Shown: piece after piece, positions 1 through 4,566 of the stretch | How positions within the stretch are numbered: the stretch's first letter is position 1 | Layout of the letters: every line of letters starts with the position of its first letter | Notes under the pieces: model-generated | The model's input: the letters and a program-made list of their open reading frames with translations, nothing else | Told to the model about the DNA's origin: nothing | The model's database searches: none | Translations under genes and position numbers: made by a program | Assembly: GCA_003537495.1 (NCBI GenBank) | Contig: DPSB01000547.1 | Location: forward strand, 1 to 5,885 | Length of the DNA stretch: 5,885 bases | Source: Cytophagales bacterium | GTDB taxonomy: Bacteria; Bacteroidota; Bacteroidia; Cytophagales; Cyclobacteriaceae | Reading direction: 5' to 3'

Positions 1-17
1 ACTAGTAAACAAGTTAA

Positions 18-488
18 ATGAAAAAGCGACAAGCTGAAAACATTTCAGAAGTACAAAAAGGATTTGTTGGCCTGATAATAATTTCAATAATTGTGGCAAT
101 ATCTGTTTATACATGTGAGGATTCGTCTTATGAAAGTGAGAATTCTACCAGTTCACAAGAACTACAGCGAAAGTCTGAGGGCTCCAAAATTTATATAACA
201 AAGGATGGGTTTATTGCAGCGATAACCGAAGAATATCTGGATGAAGCTTATATGTACGCTAGAGATAATGATCCTGAAGCTCTGGATAAATTAATAAAAA
301 TGCAAGTTGCCTTTTTCTTGAAGCCAAATATCGAAGTCATCATTGTTGATGGAGATCTTCTTGGCAAACGAAAAGCAGAATTTAGAATTAAAGGAGATAG
401 GAATACATTTTGGACGGTTCGAGAAGCATTTGATCTTATGACTGAAGAAGAGTATAGACAATTAAAACTGAAGCAACCAAGCAATTAG
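18..488 (+). CDS. Small membrane-anchored protein of unknown function
   Basis: This 156-residue protein belongs to no family I can name. A charged N-terminus (MKKRQ) leads to one hydrophobic helix at about residues 16-32, then a Ser/Glu-rich linker at 35-57 and a soluble C-terminal domain. That topology suggests a single-pass anchor with the domain outside the inner membrane. A Cys at 33 follows the helix, but the preceding VYT is a poor lipobox, so I do not call it a lipoprotein. The C-terminal part combines a helical stretch with a beta-rich segment (IEVIIVDGDLLGKRKAEFRI) followed by WTVREAF. In my reading this resembles small SH3-like domains in exported or phage-associated hypothetical proteins, but that is only an impression. 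The start at 18 gives a normal membrane-anchor N-terminus; upstream sequence is too short to show a promoter. The next gene begins directly after its stop, suggesting co-transcription. Confidence 0.75.
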   Translation: MKKRQAENISEVQKGFVGLIIISIIVAISVYTCEDSSYESENSTSSQELQRKSEGSKIYITKDGFIAAITEEYLDEAYMYARDNDPEALDKLIKMQVAFFLKPNIEVIIVDGDLLGKRKAEFRIKGDRNTFWTVREAFDLMTEEEYRQLKLKQPSN

Positions 489-1007
489 ATGCCTTACCAA
501 GTTAATATTGAAACGATTGTATCACTGGTAGCAGTGGCTGTTGCCATTCTGGCTGTATATTTTTCTAATAAAAACACAAGGCAACAAATTAGAACTGAAA
601 AACTTGAAAGGCTCTATCAATCAATTCAAAATCTGAGTCGGTATTATGGGCTATTTATGGGATGTTGGGCCTGTATTCTACAATTAAGGAATCGTGATGA
701 TAAAGAAATACAAACATTGGAACAATACTATCAAATAAGAGATCAAAAAATAACAACAATTGAAAGAAGAAATATCGAAGAATTACTATCTGTGATATCA
801 GTTTTAACTGACTGCTACACAAAAAATGAGCTAAAAAAGAGTTTAAAGGAGTATGAGATTTTAATGTACTCCTTTTTTGAGTTAGTGGTTCATGGAGGAA
901 GTATTCAACAAGAGATACATTTCCAAAATGGTTACCCAGACTACGATAAATTTTTTGAAATCACAGAAAATCTCAAAATCAGAATTATTGCAGAGATTAA
1001 ATTATGA
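489..1007 (+). CDS. Membrane-anchored helical protein of unknown function
   Basis: This is a 172-residue protein with one N-terminal transmembrane helix at about residues 8-25, followed by a basic stretch (NKNTRQQIRTEKLERL). The positive charges after the helix place the remainder in the cytoplasm. The rest is predicted to be almost entirely helical, rich in Gln, Glu, Lys and Leu, with no catalytic motif I recognise. Many small bacterial proteins share this anchor-plus-helices plan, so no function can be assigned. Its ATG directly follows the TAG of the preceding gene, so the two are very probably translated from one mRNA and may work as a pair. Codons are AT-rich, as in the preceding gene and unlike the vWA and kinase genes to the right, which fits an accessory origin. 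Confidence 0.75.
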   Translation: MPYQVNIETIVSLVAVAVAILAVYFSNKNTRQQIRTEKLERLYQSIQNLSRYYGLFMGCWACILQLRNRDDKEIQTLEQYYQIRDQKITTIERRNIEELLSVISVLTDCYTKNELKKSLKEYEILMYSFFELVVHGGSIQQEIHFQNGYPDYDKFFEITENLKIRIIAEIKL

Positions 1008-1056
1008 GGTCAATTGTTCCCAATACTTTTTTTATTTAGAACCAACACAACATTCT

Positions 1057-1071
1057 CAACAATACTTAACC
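1057..1071. repeat. Short boundary repeat, copy A
   Basis: The 15 bases CAACAATACTTAACC closely match 1200-1214 (two differences) and 1977-1991 (two differences). The bases just before (from about 1041, ACCAACAC then ACATTC) also loosely resemble those before the 1977 copy (ACCAACAC then ATTCAAC from about 1958). Unlike the other two copies, the homology does not continue past the CC, so this may be a broken end of the same element. A short match in AT-rich DNA could be chance, but three occurrences at module edges make that less likely. Confidence 0.4.
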
Positions 1072-1078
1072 TAAAGTT

Positions 1079-1101
1079 ATTGTTGGTCGCTGACCAACAA
1101 T
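1079..1101. terminator. Perfect 10-bp hairpin, possible terminator
   Basis: ATTGTTGGTC (1079-1088) and GACCAACAAT (1092-1101) are exact inverted repeats around a 3-base GCT loop. The hairpin lies 71 bases after the stop of the second membrane-protein gene, a plausible place to end that transcript. There is no T-tract on either side, so it is not a textbook intrinsic terminator. It could instead slow transcription, protect an mRNA 3' end, or be a structural part of the repeat-bounded boundary. Confidence 0.45.
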
Positions 1102-1198
1102 CGGATAATGAAATTTCCATGAGGAGAAAATAACCTAAAAAAGGAATTGGCTATAAAATAAATACGCAATTGAAAGACCAAACCTGGTCACCAGCCTT

Positions 1199-1255
1199 TT
1201 AATAATACTTAACCGTATCAACCTCTCTCTACCAAACCACTTGTGGATACGTACA
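1199..1255 (-). pseudogene. Decayed 3'-end copy of the small membrane-protein gene at 1976-2440
   Basis: Bases 1200-1255 align without gaps to 1977-2032, with 45 of 56 identical by my hand count. Read on the minus strand in the same frame as the intact gene, the segment gives CTYPQVVW, a TAG stop, REVDTVKYY, and a final TAA at 1199-1201. The intact gene ends WTYPQAFWQSEVDTVRYY. The shared TYPQ, W, EVDTV and YY show that this is a remnant of a related gene, holding only its last 18 codons or so. Homology stops abruptly at about 1255, where sequence leading to the toxin-antitoxin operon begins, so the rest of the copy was lost or displaced there. Within the fragment, CGTATC (1214-1219) and GATACG (1246-1251) are inverted repeats, as is CCAC TT GTGG (1237-1246). 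Confidence 0.65.
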
Positions 1256-1334
1256 TGCGAACGTTATAGCTCATTGCTGGAATTGAATGAAGATTTGCAA
1301 AATTTTAATAAATTGGGTTTAGAATAAGTGAATC

Positions 1335-1523
1335 ATGACGGCAAAAGAGATTAAATCTGAGATTCAGAAATCCTTGGACAACGTTCCAGAAAGTGTACTT
1401 CAAGACATCTTGGAATTTTTGAAGAGAGTTGAGGCCGAGCCAGCAGAACGACTAAACCTAATGAAGGATTTGAGAGATATTTTAACCGAAGACAAAGAAC
1501 TTCTCGAACGACTTGCTAAATGA
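1335..1523 (+). CDS. Small antitoxin of a Doc-type toxin-antitoxin pair
   Basis: This 62-residue acidic, helical protein is called an antitoxin mainly from its position directly before a Doc/Fic toxin and from its size. The first half (MTAKEIKSEIQKSLDNVPES, then VLQDILEFLKRVE) resembles the short helical N-termini of DUF2281-like antitoxins, where 'the protein chooses' a helix pair rather than a Phd fold. The C-terminal half (ILTEDKELLERLAK) is a charged helix typical of small Bacteroidota antitoxins and probably binds and blocks the toxin. It is shorter than P1 Phd (about 73 residues), and I see no Phd-like DNA-binding N-terminus, so autoregulation by the Phd mechanism is uncertain. Its TGA overlaps the toxin ATG (ATGA, 1520-1523), indicating translational coupling. 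The start at 1335 gives a normal antitoxin length; no Shine-Dalgarno precedes it. Confidence 0.75.
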   Translation: MTAKEIKSEIQKSLDNVPESVLQDILEFLKRVEAEPAERLNLMKDLRDILTEDKELLERLAK

Positions 1524-1891
1524 TAGAAATTAGCGAGGTCGAAAAAATTCATGATATTTTAATTGAGCGATTTGGCGGAGCAAAAGGAATTAGAGATAAA
1601 GGGATTTTAGAATCAGCCATCGCCCGACCATTTCAGACCTTTGACGGCAAAGAGTTATATCCCGACCCCGTGGATAAAGCTGCAGCAATTTTTGAAAGTA
1701 TTGTTTCAAATCATCCATTTATAGATGGTAATAAAAGGACTGCCTATGTTCTCATGCGACTAATCCTTAAAAGAAATCAACTTGATATTGAGGTTGATCA
1801 AGACTTTAAATATGACTTTGTAATCAAGGCAGCAAAAGGAGAGTTAACGTTTGACAAAATTAAAACGTGGATTAGAAATAATTTGAAGTAG
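1520..1891 (+). CDS. doc: Doc family toxin (Fic fold, death-on-curing)
   Basis: This 123-residue protein has the length and layout of P1 Doc (about 126 residues). The early helix carries GIRDKGILESAIARP (residues 23-37), the usual G-hRD-G-L-SA-ARP signature of Doc-like proteins. The active-site loop is HPFIDGNKRTA at residues 65-75 (bases 1712-1744): His65 as general base, Asp69 for metal, and Asn71, Lys72 and Arg73 for phosphates. Canonical AMP-transferring Fic proteins have HPFxxGNGR; the Lys in place of the second Gly is the Doc form. P1 Doc phosphorylates EF-Tu and stops translation, so the same is inferred here. No residue of the motif is missing, so the toxin appears intact. It is the second gene of a two-gene operon with the preceding antitoxin, overlapping it by 4 bases. 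Such modules are commonly mobile and stabilise the DNA they sit in. Confidence 0.93.
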   Translation: MIEISEVEKIHDILIERFGGAKGIRDKGILESAIARPFQTFDGKELYPDPVDKAAAIFESIVSNHPFIDGNKRTAYVLMRLILKRNQLDIEVDQDFKYDFVIKAAKGELTFDKIKTWIRNNLK

Positions 1892-1932
1892 GCAGCGAAG
1901 ACACAACTTTAATTGCCTATCAGGTCTAATTG

Positions 1933-1956
1933 CTGTCAGATCTTCCGATCTGACAG
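1933..1956. terminator. Perfect 10-bp hairpin between convergent genes
   Basis: CTGTCAGATC (1933-1942) and GATCTGACAG (1947-1956) are exact inverted repeats around a TTCC loop. The hairpin lies 41 bases after the toxin stop and 19 bases beyond the end of the convergent minus-strand gene, where a bidirectional terminator would be expected. No T-tract follows on either strand, as with the hairpin at 1079-1101. One oddity is that the minus strand of 1941-1951 reads AGATCGGAAGA, the first 11 bases of the common Illumina adapter AGATCGGAAGAGC, so an assembly artefact must be considered. Confidence 0.5.
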
Positions 1957-1975
1957 ACCAACACATTCAACATCG

Positions 1976-2440
1976 TCAATAATACCTAACCGTATCAACC
2001 TCACTTTGCCAAAATGCTTGTGGGTAGGTCCAGTAATTACAAGGCGGTTCCACGCATAATGCATGAAACCGTCCCCAGTAATATTCAAATTGCATTAATC
2101 CATTTTCAGTTTGAACCGAACCAAGCATTAAACTATGTGTAACTCCGCTTACCCCATTGCGGTAATGAATCGCTGAGGTTAGCTTCACTTTTGTTCCTGC
2201 CGTGAGTTCCAATGAGTGGGGATAGCCTGTAGGATCATCCGCCAACAAGTTCTCTTCAACTATTGGAAAATCGTTCTTAACTACATAAGCAGGCTTTACA
2301 AGTACAACCTCGCCCAGGTATCGGGCATACGGTTCTTTTGTAGAAACATCGGTGCTGGTGTTGCGCAAGGCAATGTAAAATACACCAACAACAAGAAGTA
2401 TAAAAACAAGTATTGCCAACCAAATCATTTTGCGCTTCAT
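1976..2440 (-). CDS. Small membrane-anchored protein with a CxxxxC motif, function unknown
   Basis: I do not recognise a family for this 154-residue protein. It starts MKRK, followed by a strong hydrophobic helix at about residues 5-25, so it is a single-pass membrane protein with the remainder in the periplasm. There is no Cys near the helix end, so it is not a lipoprotein. The soluble part is rich in beta-forming and aromatic residues and contains CVEPPC (Cys129, Cys134), which could form a disulfide outside the cytoplasm, followed by the aromatic C-terminus YWTYPQAFWQ...VRYY. It begins 32 bases after the stop of the EF-hand gene on the same strand, so the two are probably one operon. Its start is preceded by A-rich sequence without a Shine-Dalgarno. 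The 3' end is partly duplicated at 1199-1255. The partial copy suggests that relatives of this gene once occurred in tandem here. Confidence 0.8.
   Translation of the reverse strand: MKRKMIWLAILVFILLVVGVFYIALRNTSTDVSTKEPYARYLGEVVLVKPAYVVKNDFPIVEENLLADDPTGYPHSLELTAGTKVKLTSAIHYRNGVSGVTHSLMLGSVQTENGLMQFEYYWGRFHALCVEPPCNYWTYPQAFWQSEVDTVRYY
1977..2032. repeat. Boundary repeat, copy C (inside a gene 3' end)
   Basis: This segment is the intact counterpart of the decayed copy at 1200-1255 (45 of 56 bases identical, no gaps) and codes for the last 18 residues of the minus-strand membrane protein. With the decayed copy it forms a direct repeat that brackets the toxin-antitoxin operon, with repeat starts about 777 bases apart. 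The first 15 bases also match 1057-1071. A tandem duplication of the gene followed by decay, or insertion of the module next to a duplicated end, would both give this layout. Confidence 0.6.
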
Positions 2441-2472
2441 TAAATGTTGTTTCTGGTTTCACAAGGTAAATC

Positions 2473-3090
2473 TTAAATTTTGATTTCCTTTCCCCACTTT
2501 AACGTTTTCAAATCTAACTTCCGGTAGTAGTATTCGGTGTCTTTAAAATTGAAGTTACCATCTTGATTAATGTCGCGCTGAAATTGTACCAGCGCAAATT
2601 CCGCATGGCCATATACTTCAACTGATATTACATGATCCTTTCCGGTTGTAAGTGCTTGCAGATTTTCACCTGTGGGGGTAACGGTGTACAATACCGAAGC
2701 ATCGTTTTCATCTATCCGGCCACTTTTGTTGGTGTCCGTTTCTTTTACAAAAAGGAAAATCCGATTCAGCTTAATAATGTTCGTGTTTGCTGTAACAAAT
2801 CCATGTCTGGTTGCCGGTAGGCTTACTAATTGAAGATAGGTATCGGTTGAAAATAGTTTTTTATACGAGTCAGAATTAAAATTATATACAATCAGGTTTG
2901 CATAGTACCCACCCCACGCTGCTATTTTATTAGACGAGAGCAAGGCTTCATTATATAGAATAGGAATAAACAGTGTGCTGGCCGAATCTGTTAAGATCGG
3001 ATTACCCAAACTATTTTCCCCTTTGGTGTAACGCTGGCCAAACGCAAACGAAGTGAATGTTACTGTGATTAGCAAAAATAAGTATCTCAT
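2473..3090 (-). CDS. Secreted protein with two EF-hand-type calcium loops
   Basis: This 205-residue protein starts with a clear signal peptide (MRYLFLLITVTFTSFAFG), probably cut before Gln19, as is common in Bacteroidota. The body is mostly beta-strand-like, with features such as AWGGYYANLIVYNF. Two 12-residue calcium loops are visible. Loop one runs from Asp119 to Asp130 (DTNKSGRIDEND), with ligand positions D119, N121, S123, D127 and D130. Loop two runs from Asp173 to Asp184 (DINQDGNFNFKD), with D173, N175, D177, N181 and D184. Such DxNxDG loops occur in dockerins and in extracellular calcium-stabilised proteins; here they lie 54 residues apart within a beta-rich fold rather than as a compact dockerin pair. 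Calcium binding is therefore likely, the biological role unknown. It heads a probable two-gene unit with the small membrane protein downstream and lies after the terminator of the vWA gene. Confidence 0.85.
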   Translation of the reverse strand: MRYLFLLITVTFTSFAFGQRYTKGENSLGNPILTDSASTLFIPILYNEALLSSNKIAAWGGYYANLIVYNFNSDSYKKLFSTDTYLQLVSLPATRHGFVTANTNIIKLNRIFLFVKETDTNKSGRIDENDASVLYTVTPTGENLQALTTGKDHVISVEVYGHAEFALVQFQRDINQDGNFNFKDTEYYYRKLDLKTLKWGKEIKI

Positions 3091-3103
3091 ATTAGTCTCA
3101 ATT

Positions 3104-3134
3104 CAAAATTTGATCAGATTAAACAATCAACAAA
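3104..3134 (-). promoter_or_regulatory. Candidate Bacteroidota-type promoter for the EF-hand gene
   Basis: On the minus strand, TTTG (3134-3131) is followed after 19 bases by AAATTTTG (3111-3104). Bacteroidota sigma-ABfr promoters have TTTG near -33 and TAnnTTTG near -7 with about this spacing; only the first T of the -7 element is missing. Transcription would start near 3099, giving a leader of roughly ten bases before the ATG at 3090. It sits directly after the vWA terminator, as expected for an independent unit. AT-rich DNA yields such matches by chance, so this is a tentative call. Confidence 0.35.
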
Positions 3135-3138
3135 CAAA

Positions 3139-3191
3139 AGAGGCCATCTCACAAAGTCAAATCCTTTCAGATCAACCCGGAGACGGCCTCT
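3139..3191 (-). terminator. Intrinsic terminator of the vWA gene
   Basis: On the minus strand AGAGGCCGTCTC (3191-3180) pairs with GAGATGGCCTCT (3150-3139) through all 12 positions, one of them a G-U pair. A 29-base loop separates the arms, and a T-rich run (TTTGTTTGTTG) follows. On the plus strand the same position would be an A-C mismatch and no T-tract follows, so the signal is strand-specific. It lies 11 bases after the vWA stop codon. The long loop is unusual but may fold further. Confidence 0.8.
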
Positions 3192-3202
3192 GCCCCACCC
3201 GC

Positions 3203-4354
3203 TTAGAAACTTAAATTTTTTGTCTTTGCTTTTTCGCGCACTGCTTTAATCATGGCCGCATCCAGCATATTATCGGTTACTTCTTTTGGGGTGTTTGTAA
3301 CAATATATTCCTGACGTTTTTTACTCAAGCTTTGAATTTCGTCCTGAATCTTTTTGCGCTCATCAGCCTTTTGTTTTACATAAGCCTGACGTTGCGTTAC
3401 CGTCATGCCCTTCATTTCTTTTGGCAAGTCTTCATCTTTTGCTTCCGTAATCACTTTTTCACTTTCCTTCGATGCATCTACCAAATCCCAACTTGAGTTT
3501 TTATAGGCGTGCGAACTTTTAGATACGGTGCGCTCTACTTTATTAGCCTGGCCATATTTATCTGCGTTGCTATCTTGCACAGCTTGCAATTCTTTTTTAG
3601 AAGCACCAGCACTTCCATAGTACAAATAGGTATTATTTAACTGTTCATTCAACGCACTGATGCGATCATCATAAGGCGAAGGCACATATACCGTTCTGCG
3701 ATTTTGCTCAATGCTCATGTACGAACCGCTGGTTATATCGGCACCATCTTTCCAACTGGTTGCAATTCCATCTTCAAAAGGGCCACAGAAAATAGTGTTT
3801 ACCACTACGCCTTTCTCGCGGGCAAAAGTCCCAGCCGTGCGATACGAAATACCGCCTTGTGTAAAGGGTTCGTTACCGGCAATAAAAATCATTTTCAAAT
3901 CATTGGCCGAAGTACTCCAATCCAATTGTTTTAACGAAGTATTGATTACGTGGCCACAATATTCATTACCGCCATTGGTAGAAAGTGCAAACAGCTTTTC
4001 CGAGATCACATCCAAATCATCCGTTAATCCACTCACCAACCTAATGTACCCTTCTGAAGATGGCAATCCATCGTTGCCATATTCATAAAGTGCAATTTTA
4101 ATGTTGGGCTTTTTTCCATCGGCACACTTAGCCGCAGCGAGTTCGTTCACAATTTTCCACAGTTGCGATTTAGCCTGGTCAATCAGGCCATCCATACTAT
4201 TACTGGTATCCAGCAACAGGGCCAATTGAATGCTTTGATCTTTGGCCGGTGGTGGTGCCACGGGCGCAAATGCACTCAGGCTAAAAAAGAATATCACAGA
4301 AAGGATTGCAAGGCGATTCTTAACCGGGCTTGCAAAAAAAGAGGTTGTCTTCAT
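3203..4354 (-). CDS. Secreted von Willebrand factor A domain protein
   Basis: This 383-residue protein has an N-terminal signal sequence or anchor (hydrophobic core about 15-30, ending SAFA) followed by a proline-rich linker. A vWA domain starts at residue 42: IQLALLLDTSNSM gives the MIDAS motif DxSxS (Asp49, Ser51, Ser53), and Thr111 in SGLTDD is a likely third metal ligand. The fourth strand reads KMIFIAGNEPF (154-164); the usual TDG-type Asp is replaced by this AGNEPF segment, which I remember from a vWA subfamily in Bacteroidota and Planctomycetes. The C-terminal third (about 290-380) is Lys/Glu-rich and helical, likely a coiled coil (TVTQRQAYVKQKADERKKIQ and onward). Cys133 and Cys190 may form a disulfide. 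Proteins with MIDAS vWA domains bind ligands or assemble complexes through a metal; the partner is unknown. It is transcribed alone, ends at its own terminator, and diverges from the sensor kinase gene. Confidence 0.9.
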   Translation of the reverse strand: MKTTSFFASPVKNRLAILSVIFFFSLSAFAPVAPPPAKDQSIQLALLLDTSNSMDGLIDQAKSQLWKIVNELAAAKCADGKKPNIKIALYEYGNDGLPSSEGYIRLVSGLTDDLDVISEKLFALSTNGGNEYCGHVINTSLKQLDWSTSANDLKMIFIAGNEPFTQGGISYRTAGTFAREKGVVVNTIFCGPFEDGIATSWKDGADITSGSYMSIEQNRRTVYVPSPYDDRISALNEQLNNTYLYYGSAGASKKELQAVQDSNADKYGQANKVERTVSKSSHAYKNSSWDLVDASKESEKVITEAKDEDLPKEMKGMTVTQRQAYVKQKADERKKIQDEIQSLSKKRQEYIVTNTPKEVTDNMLDAAMIKAVREKAKTKNLSF

Positions 4355-4381
4355 GGCGTTTTAGTTTTTGGTAAAGTTTAC

Positions 4382-4564
4382 GCGCTAAATCGCTTTGGGG
4401 TACCTACACTTAGTGGCGGTACCCGTACACCGGGCGAAACCCATATCCGACCGGGTGAACGGGTTGAAATGAATAAACCATACCTCAAACCACCCAAAAT
4501 TATTGTAGTAACTTTCCAACCGGAACACATCAAACTTCCGTTGAGAACCGAAGAAGCGATTTAA
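4382..4564 (+). pseudogene. Coding-like stretch without a start, possible gene remnant
   Basis: The frame ending at the TAA at 4562-4564 reads like the C-terminus of a real protein from about 4382: ALNRFGVPTLSGGTRTPGET followed by a Pro/Lys-rich part and a final LRTEEAI. It stops two bases before the kinase ATG, as an upstream operon partner would. No ATG, GTG or TTG lies in frame between the vWA start region and 4469. The in-frame ATG at 4469 would leave only 31 residues, beginning MNKPYLKPPK. A longer frame from the ATG at 4163 would run antisense through the vWA signal-peptide region and is unlikely. I therefore read it as a truncated gene remnant or a 31-residue small protein; I recognise no family. 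Confidence 0.3.
4398..4424. promoter_or_regulatory. 27-bp concentric dyad between divergent genes, possible operator
   Basis: The arms GGGTACC (4398-4404) and GGTACCC (4418-4424), and inside them CACT (4407-4410) and AGTG (4412-4415), share one symmetry centre at base 4411. Eleven of 13 positions pair, with mismatches only at 4405/4417 and 4406/4416. It lies 44 bases before the vWA ATG and 142 bases before the kinase ATG. This suits a dimeric regulator site or a 5'-leader hairpin for vWA. There is no T-tract on either strand, so it is not a standard terminator. It overlaps the coding-like stretch at 4382-4564. Confidence 0.45.
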
Positions 4565-4566
4565 AA

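Larger units (their letters stand above)
1008..1334. other. Repeat- and hairpin-rich spacer without an intact gene
   Basis: This 327-bp spacer separates the membrane-protein pair from the toxin-antitoxin operon. In order it contains a short boundary repeat (1057-1071), a perfect 10-bp hairpin (1079-1101), a decayed gene fragment on the minus strand (1199-1255), and an AT-rich leader before the antitoxin. The segment 1102-1198 holds only a small nested dyad (CTGG TCA CCAG at 1184-1194). The segment 1256-1334 must contain the promoter of the toxin-antitoxin operon, but I could not find a convincing TTG / TAnnTTTG pair there. An open frame at 892-1074 reaches into this region but starts inside the previous gene and looks like a shadow. 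Confidence 0.6.

Noticed and set aside
892..1074. Plus-strand open frame of 60 codons
   Set aside because: Most of it overlaps the second membrane-protein gene in another frame, and the remaining part is low-complexity AT-rich sequence.
1910..1933. Direct repeat TAATTGC at 1910-1916 and 1927-1933
   Set aside because: Seven bases in AT-rich DNA, 17 bases apart, is too short to support a functional claim.
2277..2462. Minus-strand open frame of 61 codons
   Set aside because: It overlaps the small membrane-protein gene in another frame and has a Cys-rich, non-protein-like composition.
3711..4088. Plus-strand open frame of 125 codons antisense to vWA
   Set aside because: The vWA protein on the other strand has clear domain motifs; this frame is its shadow.
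4345..4370. Plus-strand promoter-like pair TTG and TAGTTTTTG
   Set aside because: Spacing between the elements is only 14 bases and the -7 element has one extra base compared with TAnnTTTG.
4163..4381. N-terminal part of a long plus-strand frame antisense to the vWA signal region
   Set aside because: Its translation is rich in Lys, Cys and Arg without protein-like pattern, while the opposite strand encodes a good signal peptide and MIDAS motif. Only the part after 4382 looks coding.
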